35,234 bases of DNA. Origin: Acidimicrobiaceae bacterium (GTDB taxonomy: Bacteria; Actinomycetota; Acidimicrobiia; Acidimicrobiales; Aldehydirespiratoraceae). A program made the translations under genes and the position numbers. Positions 1 to 7,926 of the stretch are shown one piece after another; position 1 is the first letter of the stretch, and the number at the start of each line of letters is the position of its first letter. Under the pieces are notes generated by a model that did not search any database, was not told where the DNA came from, and saw only the letters and a program-made list of their open reading frames with translations. The stretch lies in the NCBI GenBank assembly GCA_009843735.1, contig VYCW01000123.1, forward strand, positions 1 through 35,234. Reading direction: 5' to 3'.

Positions 1-2
1 GC

Positions 3-392
3 GCCAAGCTCGCCGCCGACGTGGCGCTGTCGACCGCGGAGGACGAGGGCCTGGCTGTGTGCGTGGCCGTGGTGAACGCCACCGGCAACCTCGTGCTGGT
101 GCACCGCATGGACAACGTGGTGGAGATCGCCCTCGAGAATGCCATCGCCAAGGCGGTGGCCGCGCTGACGTTCAAGCGCGACACCGGGACGCTGTCGGAC
201 TACTTCCAGAAGGACAACTCGCTCGGCCCGCCCATGACGGCGCGCCATCACATCCTGGCCGTGGAGGGCGGCGAGCCGCTGACCACCTCCGGCGGCACCG
301 TCGTGGGGGCGCTGGGCATCTCCGGCGCCAAGCACGCCGAGGACGTGGTGTGCTCGCAGGCGGCGGCCGAGGCCTTCACCGCAGCCACCTAG
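3..392 (+). CDS. GlcG/HbpS-family heme-binding-like protein (5' partial)
   Basis: The reading frame is open from the first bases of the window, so the true start lies upstream; a GTG at 21 is internal to the conserved domain. The visible 129 residues match the GlcG/HbpS (DUF336) family, which is small, cytosolic or secreted, and often lies beside oxidoreductase genes. The typical core is present: a VCVAVVNATGNLVLVHRMD segment, an Ala-rich helix, a GGxP loop (GGEPLTTSGG) and the ending GALGISGAKHAEDVVC. Family members bind heme or act as accessory proteins; no catalytic role can be read from the sequence. The stop is 11 nt before the next gene, and the SD of that gene begins at the stop, so the two are probably cotranscribed. 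Confidence 0.8.
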   Translation, partial: AKLAADVALSTAEDEGLAVCVAVVNATGNLVLVHRMDNVVEIALENAIAKAVAALTFKRDTGTLSDYFQKDNSLGPPMTARHHILAVEGGEPLTTSGGTVVGALGISGAKHAEDVVCSQAAAEAFTAAT

Positions 393-403
393 GGGGTGCT
401 CCG

Positions 404-772
404 ATGGCAGACGACCATCACGACCACGACCACGGCGAACACGCCAACCCGATCCTGAAGGACCTGCCGGAGGGGTCGTTCGCCTTCCACTACACGCTGC
501 AGGCCAAGCCGGGCCGGGCCCAGGACTTCATCGACTCCTTCGAGGCCTGGGACCACAGCGACGAGAACATCGTCCACACCACGCCGGGCATCGTGCACGA
601 GGGCGTGCTGTACCAGAGCGAGGACGACCCCGAGCGGTTCTACCTGATCGGCACCTGGAACAACCGGGAGAACCACCGCAACGTGGTAGCCCGGCTGATC
701 GAGCAACGCCCGGCATGGATGGACATGCTCACCGCCGACATCGTCCCCGAGTACTGCGCGATCATCGGCTGA
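404..772 (+). CDS. ABM-domain (dimeric alpha-beta barrel) protein, putative monooxygenase-like
   Basis: This is a 122-residue protein with an SD-like AGGGGG at 391-396, 7 nt before the ATG. Residues 1-13 are rich in His and Asp (DDHHDHDHGEH), a possible metal-binding tail. The rest looks like the antibiotic biosynthesis monooxygenase fold: an initial HYTLQAKPG strand, a helix, TPGIVHEGVLYQS, then FYLIGTWNNRENHRNVV and a C-terminal helix. Such proteins are small dimers; some are quinol monooxygenases or heme-degrading enzymes, others have no known activity. It lies between the GlcG-like gene and the oxidoreductase and probably belongs to that operon. Family assignment is moderate; the function is unknown. 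Confidence 0.7.
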   Translation: MADDHHDHDHGEHANPILKDLPEGSFAFHYTLQAKPGRAQDFIDSFEAWDHSDENIVHTTPGIVHEGVLYQSEDDPERFYLIGTWNNRENHRNVVARLIEQRPAWMDMLTADIVPEYCAIIG

Positions 773-791
773 GCAAGATCATCGGTTGAGC
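760..791 (+). repeat. Short tandem duplication (15 nt x 2)
   Basis: GATCATCGGCTGAGC at 760-774 is repeated as GATCATCGGTTGAGC at 777-791, with one mismatch and a 2-nt spacer. The first copy carries the stop of the ABM gene. The second copy creates an in-frame TTG at 786, upstream of the real start of the oxidoreductase gene. Confidence 0.8.
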
Positions 792-804
792 GAACAGCCA
801 CCAC

Positions 805-811
805 AAGGAGG
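805..811 (+). promoter_or_regulatory. Ribosome binding site deciding the oxidoreductase start
   Basis: AAGGAGG lies 7 nt before TTG 819. This ideal spacing favours 819 over the earlier in-frame TTG at 786, which has no SD. Confidence 0.75.
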
Positions 812-818
812 ACCCCTG

Positions 819-3800
819 TTGCTGGAGGACTTCGATCTCGATCAGAAGTTCACGCTGGAACGGGGACGGGTGCTGCTGACCGGGATCCAGGCGGTGGTGC
901 GCCTGCCCGTCGACCAGCACCGGGCCGACGCGGCCCGGGGCCTGCGCACCGCCACCTTCATCTCCGGGTACCAGGGCTCGCCGCTGGGCACCGTCGACCT
1001 CACCATCGAGCGCCACAAGGCCCTGCTAGACGCCCACGACGTGGTGTGGGTGCCCGGCGTGAACGAGGAGCTGGCCGCCACCGCGGTGTGGGGCAGCCAG
1101 GAGCCGCTGCTCGGGCCGCTCGCCCGGCACGACGGCGTGGTGGGCATGTGGTACGGCAAGGGCCCGGGCGTGGACCGCTGCGGCGACGTGTTCAAGCACG
1201 GCAACTTCAAGGGCACCGCACCCAACGGCGGGGTGCTGGTGCTGGCCGGGGACGACCCGATGGCCAAGTCGTCGACCCTGCCCACCCAGGTCGAGCCCGC
1301 CTTCTACGACGCCCAGATCCCCATCCTCTACCCCGGCTCGATGCAGGAGGTCATCGACCTGGGCCTGCACGGCATCGCCCTGTCGAGGTACTCGGGCCTG
1401 TGGGTGGCGTTCAAGGTCGTCACCACCGTCGCCGACGGGTTCGGCATCGCCGAGGTGGCCCCCGACCGGATCGTGCCCGTCGACCCCGAACTGGAGATCG
1501 ACGGGAAGCCGTGGCACCACGTCCAGCGGCCCGGCCTGGTGACACCGCTGAGCCTCGAGCAGGAGAAGGACATCGTCTACGGGCGCCTGGAGGCGGCGGC
1601 AGCCTACGCGGCGGCCAACGGCCTCAACGAGATCAGCGGGGCCACCGGAGCGGCCCGGCTCGGTATCGCGGCCGCGGGCCGGACCTTCGGTGAGCTGCGC
1701 CAGGCCCTCAGCGACCTCGGCCTCGACGACGACGCCCTGCACCGCTTCGGGATCCGCCTGCTGCGCATTGGCATGGTGTGGCCGCTCGAGCCCGGGATCG
1801 TCCGCCGCTTCGCCGCAGGCCTCAACGAGATCCTGGTGCTGGACGAGAAGCGGGCCTTCATCGAGCTGTTCGTGCGGGACATCCTCCACGGACGGGCGGG
1901 CGCACCTCGGGTGGTGGGCAAGACCGACGAACAGGGCCGCCGGCTGGTGCCCGCCGACGGCGAACTCAGCGCCGACCGGATCGCGGTGGCTGTCGCCGAC
2001 CGGCTCCGCTCAGGGGTGCTGGGAGGCGGGGTGGGCGCCCTGCCGATGGCGATGGAGGCCCGCCTGGCCCTCATCGAGGCGGCCTCGAAGGCCGGGGCCG
2101 CGGTCCTGTCCCGCGCGCCGTACTGGTGCAGCGGCTGCCCCCACAACCGCTCCACCGCGGTGCCCGAGGGCTCGTTCGCGGCGGCCGGGGTGGGCTGCCA
2201 CGCCATGGCCCTGTGGATCGACGACCGGGCCCAGGTCGTCCATCAGATGGGAGGCGAGGGCGCCACCTGGATCGGCCGGGCGCCGTTCACCGACCGGACC
2301 CACATGTTCCAGAACGTCGGCGACGGCACGTTCTTCCACTCGGCCAGCCTGGCGGTGCGGGCCGCGGTGGCCGCCGGCGTCGACATCACCTACAAGATCC
2401 TCTACAACGGCGCGGTCGCCATGACCGGCGGCCAGGACGTGGCCGGTGCCATCGGCGTGCCGGAGCTGACCCAGTCGATGGCCGCCGAGGGCGTGAGCCG
2501 CACCATCGTGTGCAGCGACGACCCGGACCGTCACGCCGGCGGCGGGCCGCTGGCCCCCGGCGCCGAGATCTGGGGCCGGGACCGCCTCGAGGAAGCCCAG
2601 CTCCTGCTGCGGGACACGCCCGGCGTGACCGTGCTCATCTACGACCAGCAGTGCGCGGCCGAGAAGCGCCGGGAGCGCAAGCGGGGCCTGCGCCCCACCC
2701 CGACCAAGCGCATCTTCATCAACGAGGCCGTGTGCGAGGGCTGCGGCGACTGCGGGGCCAAGAGCCACTGCCTGTCGGTGCAGCCGGTCGACACCGAGCT
2801 GGGCGCCAAGACCCGCATACACCAGTCGTCCTGCAACTTCGATTACACGTGCATCGAGGGCGACTGCCCGTCGTTCATCCGGGTCAAGACCCGGCCCGAC
2901 CCCGCCAGAGCCGGCAAGGCGGTCGCCGCGGGCACCGGCAGGGCCGCGCCGAGCGCGCCGCCCGCCGGCATCGCGGAGCCCGACCGGCCCGTGCCCGGCC
3001 CCGACGGTTTCGCGGTGTTCATGGCGGGCGTGGGCGGCACCGGGGTGGTGACGGTCAGCCAGGTGCTGGCCACCGCGGCCCTGCTCGACGGCCTGGGCGT
3101 GATCGGCCTGGACCAGACCGGGCTCAGCCAGAAGGGCGGACCGGTCGTCTCGCACCTGCGCTTCTTCGACGGCGAGGCGTCCGGCGCGAACCTCATCGGG
3201 GCGGGCGGCACCGACTGCTACTTGGGCCTGGACCTGCTGGTGGCGGCCGACCCCAAGAACCTGGCCAAGGCCGACCGCGACCGCACTCTGGCCGTGGTGT
3301 CGACCAGCAAGCTGCCCACCGGCGACATGGTGGCCCACGTGGACGAGGCCTATCCCGACATCGAGCAGATGTTGGCGACCATCGACGGCACCACCCGCGC
3401 CGGCGCCAGCGTCCGCCTCGACGCCGACCGGATGGCCGACGCCCTGCTGGGCACGGCGATGCCGGCCAACGTGCTGGTGCTGGGGGCCGCGTACCAGGCG
3501 GGCGGGATTCCGGTGTCGGCAGCCTCCATCGAGCGGGCCATCGAGCTCAACGGGGTGGCCGTCGCAGCCAACATCGCTGCCTTCCGGTGGGGAAGGCTGT
3601 ACACCCGCGACGGCATCGACGGCCTGGTCAGCCTGGCCGGCGTGGCCGGTGTGGCCCCCGCAGCCGCGCCGGCACCAGCAGAGCCGGCCGGGCCCGGCCT
3701 GGGGCTGGACGCCGCCGGAACGAGAGCCAAGGCAGCCGCCCGCTCACTGGTGCAGAACTCGGGCCTGGCCGCGGTTCCCGGGGACCTGGGCGCGGCCCTG

Positions 3801-4445
3801 GCCGAGACCGTCGAGCGCCGGGCCGCGGACCTGGTCGACTACCAGTCGCGGGAGCTGGCCTCGGCCTACGTGGACTTCGTGGACGCGGCGTCGGCCCGCG
3901 AGCGCGAGGTGATGGGCGACCGGACCGAGCTGGCCGAAGGGGTGGCCCGCTACCTCTACAAGCTGACGGCCTACAAGGACGAGTACGAGGTGGCCCGGCT
4001 GCATCTGCGGCCCGGCATGGCCGACGCCATGCGCGACGCGGTGGGCGACTTCGCCGGCTACCGCATCCTGCTGCACCCTCCGGTGCTGCGGGCCCTGGGG
4101 CTGAAGCGAAAGATCTCCCTGGGACCGTTCCAGCGGCCGGCGCTGGCCGTGCTGAAGGGGCTGCGCCGGCTGCGGGGAACGCCCTTCGACGTGTTCGGCT
4201 ACGCCGGGGTTCGCCGGACCGAACGCGAACTGATCGCGGAGTACCGGTCGCTCATGGAGGCCGAGCTGGACGCCTTGACCCCGGACACCTACGGCAGGGC
4301 GCTGGAGCTGGCAGGACTCCCCGACATCATCCGGGGCTACGAGGACGTGAAGCTGGCCAATGTCGAACGCTTCCGGGAACAGGTGCGAGCCATCCGCAGC
4401 CCCGACAGCCGTCCGGTGGCGCTGACCGCCAAACCGGGCAGTTAA
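819..4445 (+). CDS. Indolepyruvate ferredoxin oxidoreductase, fused alpha/gamma subunits
   Basis: This 1208-residue protein matches the large single-chain 2-oxoacid:ferredoxin oxidoreductases that decarboxylate aryl-pyruvates to aryl-acetyl-CoA, using TPP and ferredoxin. The N-terminal region (about 1-400) carries TGIQAVVRLP and FISGYQGSPLG. The TPP domain holds YWCSGCPHN, GGEGATWIG and NVGDGTFFHS near residues 430-530. A 4Fe-4S-type Cys cluster starts near residue 639 (CEGCGDC) and continues with CNFDYTCIEGDC. The gamma domain (about 733-925) begins with AGVGGTGVVT and contains GLSQKGG. A C-terminal domain of the DUF6537 type follows. I chose TTG 819 because AAGGAGG is 7 nt upstream and the protein then begins MLEDFDLDQKFTLERG, as in relatives. 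It probably forms an operon with the genes on either side. Confidence 0.93.
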   Translation: MLEDFDLDQKFTLERGRVLLTGIQAVVRLPVDQHRADAARGLRTATFISGYQGSPLGTVDLTIERHKALLDAHDVVWVPGVNEELAATAVWGSQEPLLGPLARHDGVVGMWYGKGPGVDRCGDVFKHGNFKGTAPNGGVLVLAGDDPMAKSSTLPTQVEPAFYDAQIPILYPGSMQEVIDLGLHGIALSRYSGLWVAFKVVTTVADGFGIAEVAPDRIVPVDPELEIDGKPWHHVQRPGLVTPLSLEQEKDIVYGRLEAAAAYAAANGLNEISGATGAARLGIAAAGRTFGELRQALSDLGLDDDALHRFGIRLLRIGMVWPLEPGIVRRFAAGLNEILVLDEKRAFIELFVRDILHGRAGAPRVVGKTDEQGRRLVPADGELSADRIAVAVADRLRSGVLGGGVGALPMAMEARLALIEAASKAGAAVLSRAPYWCSGCPHNRSTAVPEGSFAAAGVGCHAMALWIDDRAQVVHQMGGEGATWIGRAPFTDRTHMFQNVGDGTFFHSASLAVRAAVAAGVDITYKILYNGAVAMTGGQDVAGAIGVPELTQSMAAEGVSRTIVCSDDPDRHAGGGPLAPGAEIWGRDRLEEAQLLLRDTPGVTVLIYDQQCAAEKRRERKRGLRPTPTKRIFINEAVCEGCGDCGAKSHCLSVQPVDTELGAKTRIHQSSCNFDYTCIEGDCPSFIRVKTRPDPARAGKAVAAGTGRAAPSAPPAGIAEPDRPVPGPDGFAVFMAGVGGTGVVTVSQVLATAALLDGLGVIGLDQTGLSQKGGPVVSHLRFFDGEASGANLIGAGGTDCYLGLDLLVAADPKNLAKADRDRTLAVVSTSKLPTGDMVAHVDEAYPDIEQMLATIDGTTRAGASVRLDADRMADALLGTAMPANVLVLGAAYQAGGIPVSAASIERAIELNGVAVAANIAAFRWGRLYTRDGIDGLVSLAGVAGVAPAAAPAPAEPAGPGLGLDAAGTRAKAAARSLVQNSGLAAVPGDLGAALAETVERRAADLVDYQSRELASAYVDFVDAASAREREVMGDRTELAEGVARYLYKLTAYKDEYEVARLHLRPGMADAMRDAVGDFAGYRILLHPPVLRALGLKRKISLGPFQRPALAVLKGLRRLRGTPFDVFGYAGVRRTERELIAEYRSLMEAELDALTPDTYGRALELAGLPDIIRGYEDVKLANVERFREQVRAIRSPDSRPVALTAKPGS

Positions 4446-4458
4446 ACGCCACCGGGAC

Positions 4459-5688
4459 ATGGCCGACGCCCAGGCGGCGCCCCAGCCGGACTCGGCCACG
4501 GCGCCCGTGCGCGCGGTGGCCGCCTCGGTGGTCTGCCTGACCGCCAGCATCCTGCCGGGCTTCCTCACCGGCGCGCTGGGTAGTTCCATCAAGGAGGAGT
4601 TCGGCCTGAGCGACCGGGGGCTCGGACTGGCCGTGGCTCTCACCTTCCTGCTCTCCGGTCTGGCCACCATCCACGCGGGAGAGCTGGCCGACCGGGTGGG
4701 ATTCCGCCGGAGCCTGGTGGTGTCGATGGGCGTGGCAATGGCCGGGTACCTGTGGGTGGCGCTGCTGGCCCGATCGCTGGCCACTCTGACCGTGGGCCTA
4801 GTCGTTGCCGGCGCGGGGCTCACCCTGGTCGGCCCCGCGGCGAAGGTGCTCGTGGCCGACCACGTCCGTGCGGAACGCCACGGAATCGCCTTCGGGGTGC
4901 ACATGGCCGGCATTCCCCTCGCGCCGCTGCTGGCCGGGCTGACGGTGCCGGTGCTGGGCTGGACGGTGCCAGTGGCGGGTTGGACGGCGGGATGGCGCTG
5001 GATGTTCGTGGGGGGCGCGACCATGGCCGCGGTCGGGCTGCTCATGGTCCCCTCGGAGCGAGCGCAAGCCGTGGAGGCGCCTCTGGCGACCGCGCCCGCG
5101 GCCGGCCGTTTCGCTCATGTGAGGATGCCGCCGCTGTTCGTCTTCGGAGTGGCGGCCGTGCTCGCCTCCTCCGCGGTCACCGGCACGGCATCATTCTTCG
5201 TGGTGGCCAGCACCAGCGCCGGTGTCACTGAGGACGTCGCCGGGCTGGTGCTGTCGGCCGCTACCGCCGGCGTGATCCTGGCCCGAATCGCGCTGGGCCT
5301 GGTAGCCGACCGCATTCACGACAGCGTCGTGGCCACGGTGGTGGCCCTCCTCTTCATGAGCGCGGCCGGCTACCTGCTGATGGCCGGAGGCGCGGCGTGG
5401 ATGTACGTGCTGGGCGGGCAGGCCGCGCTCCTGTTCGGATGGTCGTGGCCCGCGCTCATGGTGGTGGCCCTCGTGCGCATGAACCCCCACGCGCCGGGCC
5501 TGGCCACCGCTTTCATAATGAGCGGCCTGAACCTGGGAGCGGTGGTGGGGCCCGCGGTGTTCGGCCTGGTCAGCGATGCCGCGTCGCCGTCCGCCGCGCT
5601 GGTGGTATCGGCACTCGGCACTCTCGTTGCGGCAGCCCTGAACGTGCTGGGCCGCCTGATCCAGACCCGGTCCCTCTCTCCCGCCTAG
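4459..5688 (+). CDS. Major facilitator superfamily transporter
   Basis: This 409-residue membrane protein has about twelve hydrophobic segments and a typical MFS loop between segments 2 and 3 (GELADRVGFRRSLV). It starts 13 nt after the oxidoreductase stop and is therefore likely cotranscribed, although no clear SD precedes the ATG. Substrate and direction cannot be read from sequence. Context suggests transport of an aromatic acid or a related compound handled by the upstream enzyme. Its end converges with the Rieske gene, and the two stops are only a few bases apart. Confidence 0.88.
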   Translation: MADAQAAPQPDSATAPVRAVAASVVCLTASILPGFLTGALGSSIKEEFGLSDRGLGLAVALTFLLSGLATIHAGELADRVGFRRSLVVSMGVAMAGYLWVALLARSLATLTVGLVVAGAGLTLVGPAAKVLVADHVRAERHGIAFGVHMAGIPLAPLLAGLTVPVLGWTVPVAGWTAGWRWMFVGGATMAAVGLLMVPSERAQAVEAPLATAPAAGRFAHVRMPPLFVFGVAAVLASSAVTGTASFFVVASTSAGVTEDVAGLVLSAATAGVILARIALGLVADRIHDSVVATVVALLFMSAAGYLLMAGGAAWMYVLGGQAALLFGWSWPALMVVALVRMNPHAPGLATAFIMSGLNLGAVVGPAVFGLVSDAASPSAALVVSALGTLVAAALNVLGRLIQTRSLSPA

Positions 5689-5708
5689 CCGCCACTATCC
5701 GGGACCGG
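5667..5708. terminator. Possible bidirectional hairpin between convergent genes
   Basis: CCGGTCCC (5667-5674) and GGGACCGG (5701-5708) can pair across a 26-nt loop that contains the stop codons of both converging genes. There is no U-tract, so this is only a candidate terminator. Confidence 0.35.
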
Positions 5709-6891
5709 CGGCCGGAACGTCCGACTCGTCGAACACGTCCGAGTCGTCCCAGACAGGCTCGTCGCCGTCGGACAGGTGCACGGCGGTCTCGGATGCGGGC
5801 CCCTGCATCCCCCGGGCGTTGCGCTCGCAATGGGCCCGCCACACGGTGACGGACTTGTCGGGGCGGAACAACCGCTCCGGCGGGATGCGGACCTGCTCGA
5901 TCATCTGCTGGTCCTGGCGGTTGAACTGCCACATGTACGCCCACCGGATGTACAGCCAGAACCGCAGCCCGAACCAGGCAGCCCGCAGGCCCCTGGCGTG
6001 GGACACGGCGAACATGAACGACAGGTGGGCGCCATCGGTCGTTCCCATGAACACCTCGTAGGCGGTCCAGTCGGGCCACTGGATTCGCACCCAGCCGGGG
6101 AGACGCACCGAGCCGCGGACGACCACGTTGCGCTGCCACGGGCGGAAGCCGTGGGGCCAGGTACCGAGTCCCGGATAGTCGACCTGCTCCACGACGTCGT
6201 CGACCGTGCGGACCAGCCAGTCGCCCTCCTGCTCGACGTGGACGACCCGGTAGGCGGGCTTGCGCCGGATCCACGTCCACACGACGCCGCGGTGCAGGTA
6301 GGTGGAATGGCCCTCGTCGAAGCCGTTCTCGACGGCGTAGCGCCAGTCGCCCTTCCTGGTGCGGAGCCAGCCCCGCACCCTGACTCCCGGCTGGAAGAAG
6401 TCCTCGGGGACGTCGTGGGTGATGGGCGGCGGCTCGCCGGCGCCGACGTAGACGAAGACCACGCCGCCGTGCTCCTCGACCGGGTAGGTCCTCACCCTCA
6501 CGCTCTTGTTCCCGACGATCGGAGAGTCCCGGCCGTCGACCAGGGCGGCCCGCAGGCTGCCGTCGGCCAGGTCGTAGGTCCATCCGTGGTACGCACACGA
6601 GATGGTGCCGGCGAACCAGCATTTGCCCATCGACAGGGGCACGCCGCGGTGGGCGCAGCGGTCGTCGAGGGCGAACGCCTTCCCATCGTGGCGGATCAGG
6701 AACAGCCGCTCGCCGCAGATCGTCACCGGCACCGGCTTGCGGCCGACGCGCTTGGAGAAGGCGACCGGGTACCAGTAGTTCTGAAGGCCCTCGGATGCGG
6801 CCCGGTAGCGGGGCCACCGCTTGTAGGCATGGTCCCCGCTCGCCGAGTACCGCTCCTCGTGGGCACTGCCAGCCGATGCCATCGCCGCCAT
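5695..6891 (-). CDS. Rieske non-heme iron oxygenase, CarAa-like terminal component
   Basis: This 398-residue protein has a Rieske [2Fe-2S] site (C79, H81, C99, H102: CAH...CAYH) and a mononuclear iron site NGFDEGHSTYLH with D192, H195 and H200. The carboxylate ligand is probably the Asp of NRQDQQMIEQ near the C-terminus. Layout, length and stretches such as NYWYPVAFSK and RLAVENGFD-like text resemble carbazole 1,9a-dioxygenase CarAa (384 residues) more than naphthalene-type alpha subunits. It would hydroxylate or demethylate an aromatic substrate. No ferredoxin, reductase or beta subunit is in the window. ATG 6891 is the chosen start; ATG 6882 is an alternative, with AAGG at suitable spacing. 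It is transcribed divergently from the ABC operon across a GTATAC palindrome. Confidence 0.9.
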   Translation of the reverse strand: MAAMASAGSAHEERYSASGDHAYKRWPRYRAASEGLQNYWYPVAFSKRVGRKPVPVTICGERLFLIRHDGKAFALDDRCAHRGVPLSMGKCWFAGTISCAYHGWTYDLADGSLRAALVDGRDSPIVGNKSVRVRTYPVEEHGGVVFVYVGAGEPPPITHDVPEDFFQPGVRVRGWLRTRKGDWRYAVENGFDEGHSTYLHRGVVWTWIRRKPAYRVVHVEQEGDWLVRTVDDVVEQVDYPGLGTWPHGFRPWQRNVVVRGSVRLPGWVRIQWPDWTAYEVFMGTTDGAHLSFMFAVSHARGLRAAWFGLRFWLYIRWAYMWQFNRQDQQMIEQVRIPPERLFRPDKSVTVWRAHCERNARGMQGPASETAVHLSDGDEPVWDDSDVFDESDVPAAGPG

Positions 6892-6947
6892 CCTTGCACC
6901 TGCTTCCGCCGGTGGCTGATTCGGACGGGTAGTCGAAGTGTGGCTAC

Positions 6948-6955
6948 GGTATACA
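6948..6955. promoter_or_regulatory. GTATAC-core palindrome in the Rieske/ABC divergent promoter
   Basis: GGTATACA is centred between the Rieske gene (start 6891) and the ABC operon (start 7006). TANNNT boxes overlap it on both strands: TACGGT at 6945-6950 on plus, and TACCGT on minus reading over 6952-6947. A bound regulator could therefore control both directions. The core is known for GntR/FCD regulators. A plain -10 element is the alternative reading. Confidence 0.55.
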
Positions 6956-6992
6956 GACGGCCCAAGTCGCAGGGCCAGCGATGGCCCGACGA

Positions 6993-6998
6993 GGGAGG
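6993..6998 (+). promoter_or_regulatory. Ribosome binding site for the first permease
   Basis: GGGAGG lies 7 nt before TTG 7006 and supports that non-ATG start. Confidence 0.7.
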
Positions 6999-7005
6999 CA
7001 GCGCG

Positions 7006-7926
7006 TTGCTTCGATGGCTTGCCAAGCGCATCATCGCCGCCGCCCTCGTCGTGTTCGTGGTCACCTCCCTGGTGTTCGTGGTCACCCACGTCTTCACCGA
7101 CCCGGCCACGGTGTCGCTGCCGCTGGAGGCCAGCCAGGAGGACCGGGCCAGCCGCCGGGCCGCGCTCGGCCTGGACCGGCCTCTGAGCGTCCAGTACTGG
7201 GACTTCCTGTCAGGCCTGGTGGTGGGCGACCTCGGCGAGTCCTTCTTTCAGACCCAGCCGGCCTCGAAGCTCGTGTTCGAGCGGCTGCCGGCCACCCTCA
7301 GGCTGGTGGCCGGGGCCACCGCGGTGACCGTGCTGATGGGCGCGCCCATGGGAATGCTGGCCGCGTGGTGGGAGCGCCGCTTCGCCGACCACGCGGTGCT
7401 CGGCTTCTCGATGGCTTCGATCAGCGCCCCGCCGTTCTGGATCGGCTACCTGCTCATCATCGTGATCGCGGCGCAGCTCCGCTGGGTGCCGACGTTCGGC
7501 TCGAGCGGGTTCAAGTCTCTCATCCTCCCGTCGTTCGCCATCGGCCTGGCCAGCGCCGGTCGGCTGGCCCAGATGACCCGCCGTGGCATCGTGGAGGAGC
7601 TGCGAAAACCGTACGCAGTCACCGCGATGTCGAGGGGCTTCTCCCGGTCCTACACGATCGTGCACCACACCTTCCGCAACGTGGCCTCGGGCTTCGTGAC
7701 TATGACCGGCTGGGAGGTGACCCGGATGTTCACCGGCTACACGGTGGTGATCGAGGTGGTGTTCTCCTGGCCCGGCGTGGGCCGCCTGGCCGTCGACGCC
7801 ATCTTCGACCGGGACCTGATCCTGGTGCAGGCCGCGGTGGTGGTGTTGGCCACCATGGTGGTGCTGACCAACCTGCTGGTGGACATCGCCCGCCGGCTGA
7901 TCGACCCGCGGGTGGACCTGGCATGA
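7006..7926 (+). CDS. ABC transporter permease, DppB-type
   Basis: This 306-residue inner-membrane permease belongs to the dipeptide/oligopeptide/nickel family. The N-terminal anchor helix (RWLAKRIIAAALVVF) and a periplasmic region with the RAALGLDRPLSVQYWDFL motif are typical of DppB. The EAA loop near YAVTAMSRGFSRSYTIVHH contacts the ATPases. The start is TTG 7006, with GGGAGG 7 nt upstream. It is the first gene of a run of overlapping genes (DppB, DppC, DppD and DppF types). The operon lacks a substrate-binding protein; a candidate is encoded at 23095-24987. It is probably controlled by the palindrome at 6948. Confidence 0.92.
   Translation: MLRWLAKRIIAAALVVFVVTSLVFVVTHVFTDPATVSLPLEASQEDRASRRAALGLDRPLSVQYWDFLSGLVVGDLGESFFQTQPASKLVFERLPATLRLVAGATAVTVLMGAPMGMLAAWWERRFADHAVLGFSMASISAPPFWIGYLLIIVIAAQLRWVPTFGSSGFKSLILPSFAIGLASAGRLAQMTRRGIVEELRKPYAVTAMSRGFSRSYTIVHHTFRNVASGFVTMTGWEVTRMFTGYTVVIEVVFSWPGVGRLAVDAIFDRDLILVQAAVVVLATMVVLTNLLVDIARRLIDPRVDLA

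Noticed and set aside
389..706. Open frame on the minus strand opposite the ABM gene
   Set aside because: It mirrors the coding strand, has Val/Leu-rich content without a family match, and lies over a well-supported gene.
786..818. TTG 786 as start of the oxidoreductase
   Set aside because: No SD; it arises from a tandem duplication; TTG 819 has an ideal SD and a family-like N-terminus.
2010..3338. Long minus-strand frame (442 codons) across the oxidoreductase
   Set aside because: High GC keeps antisense frames open; it has His/Gly/Arg-rich random composition and no domain.
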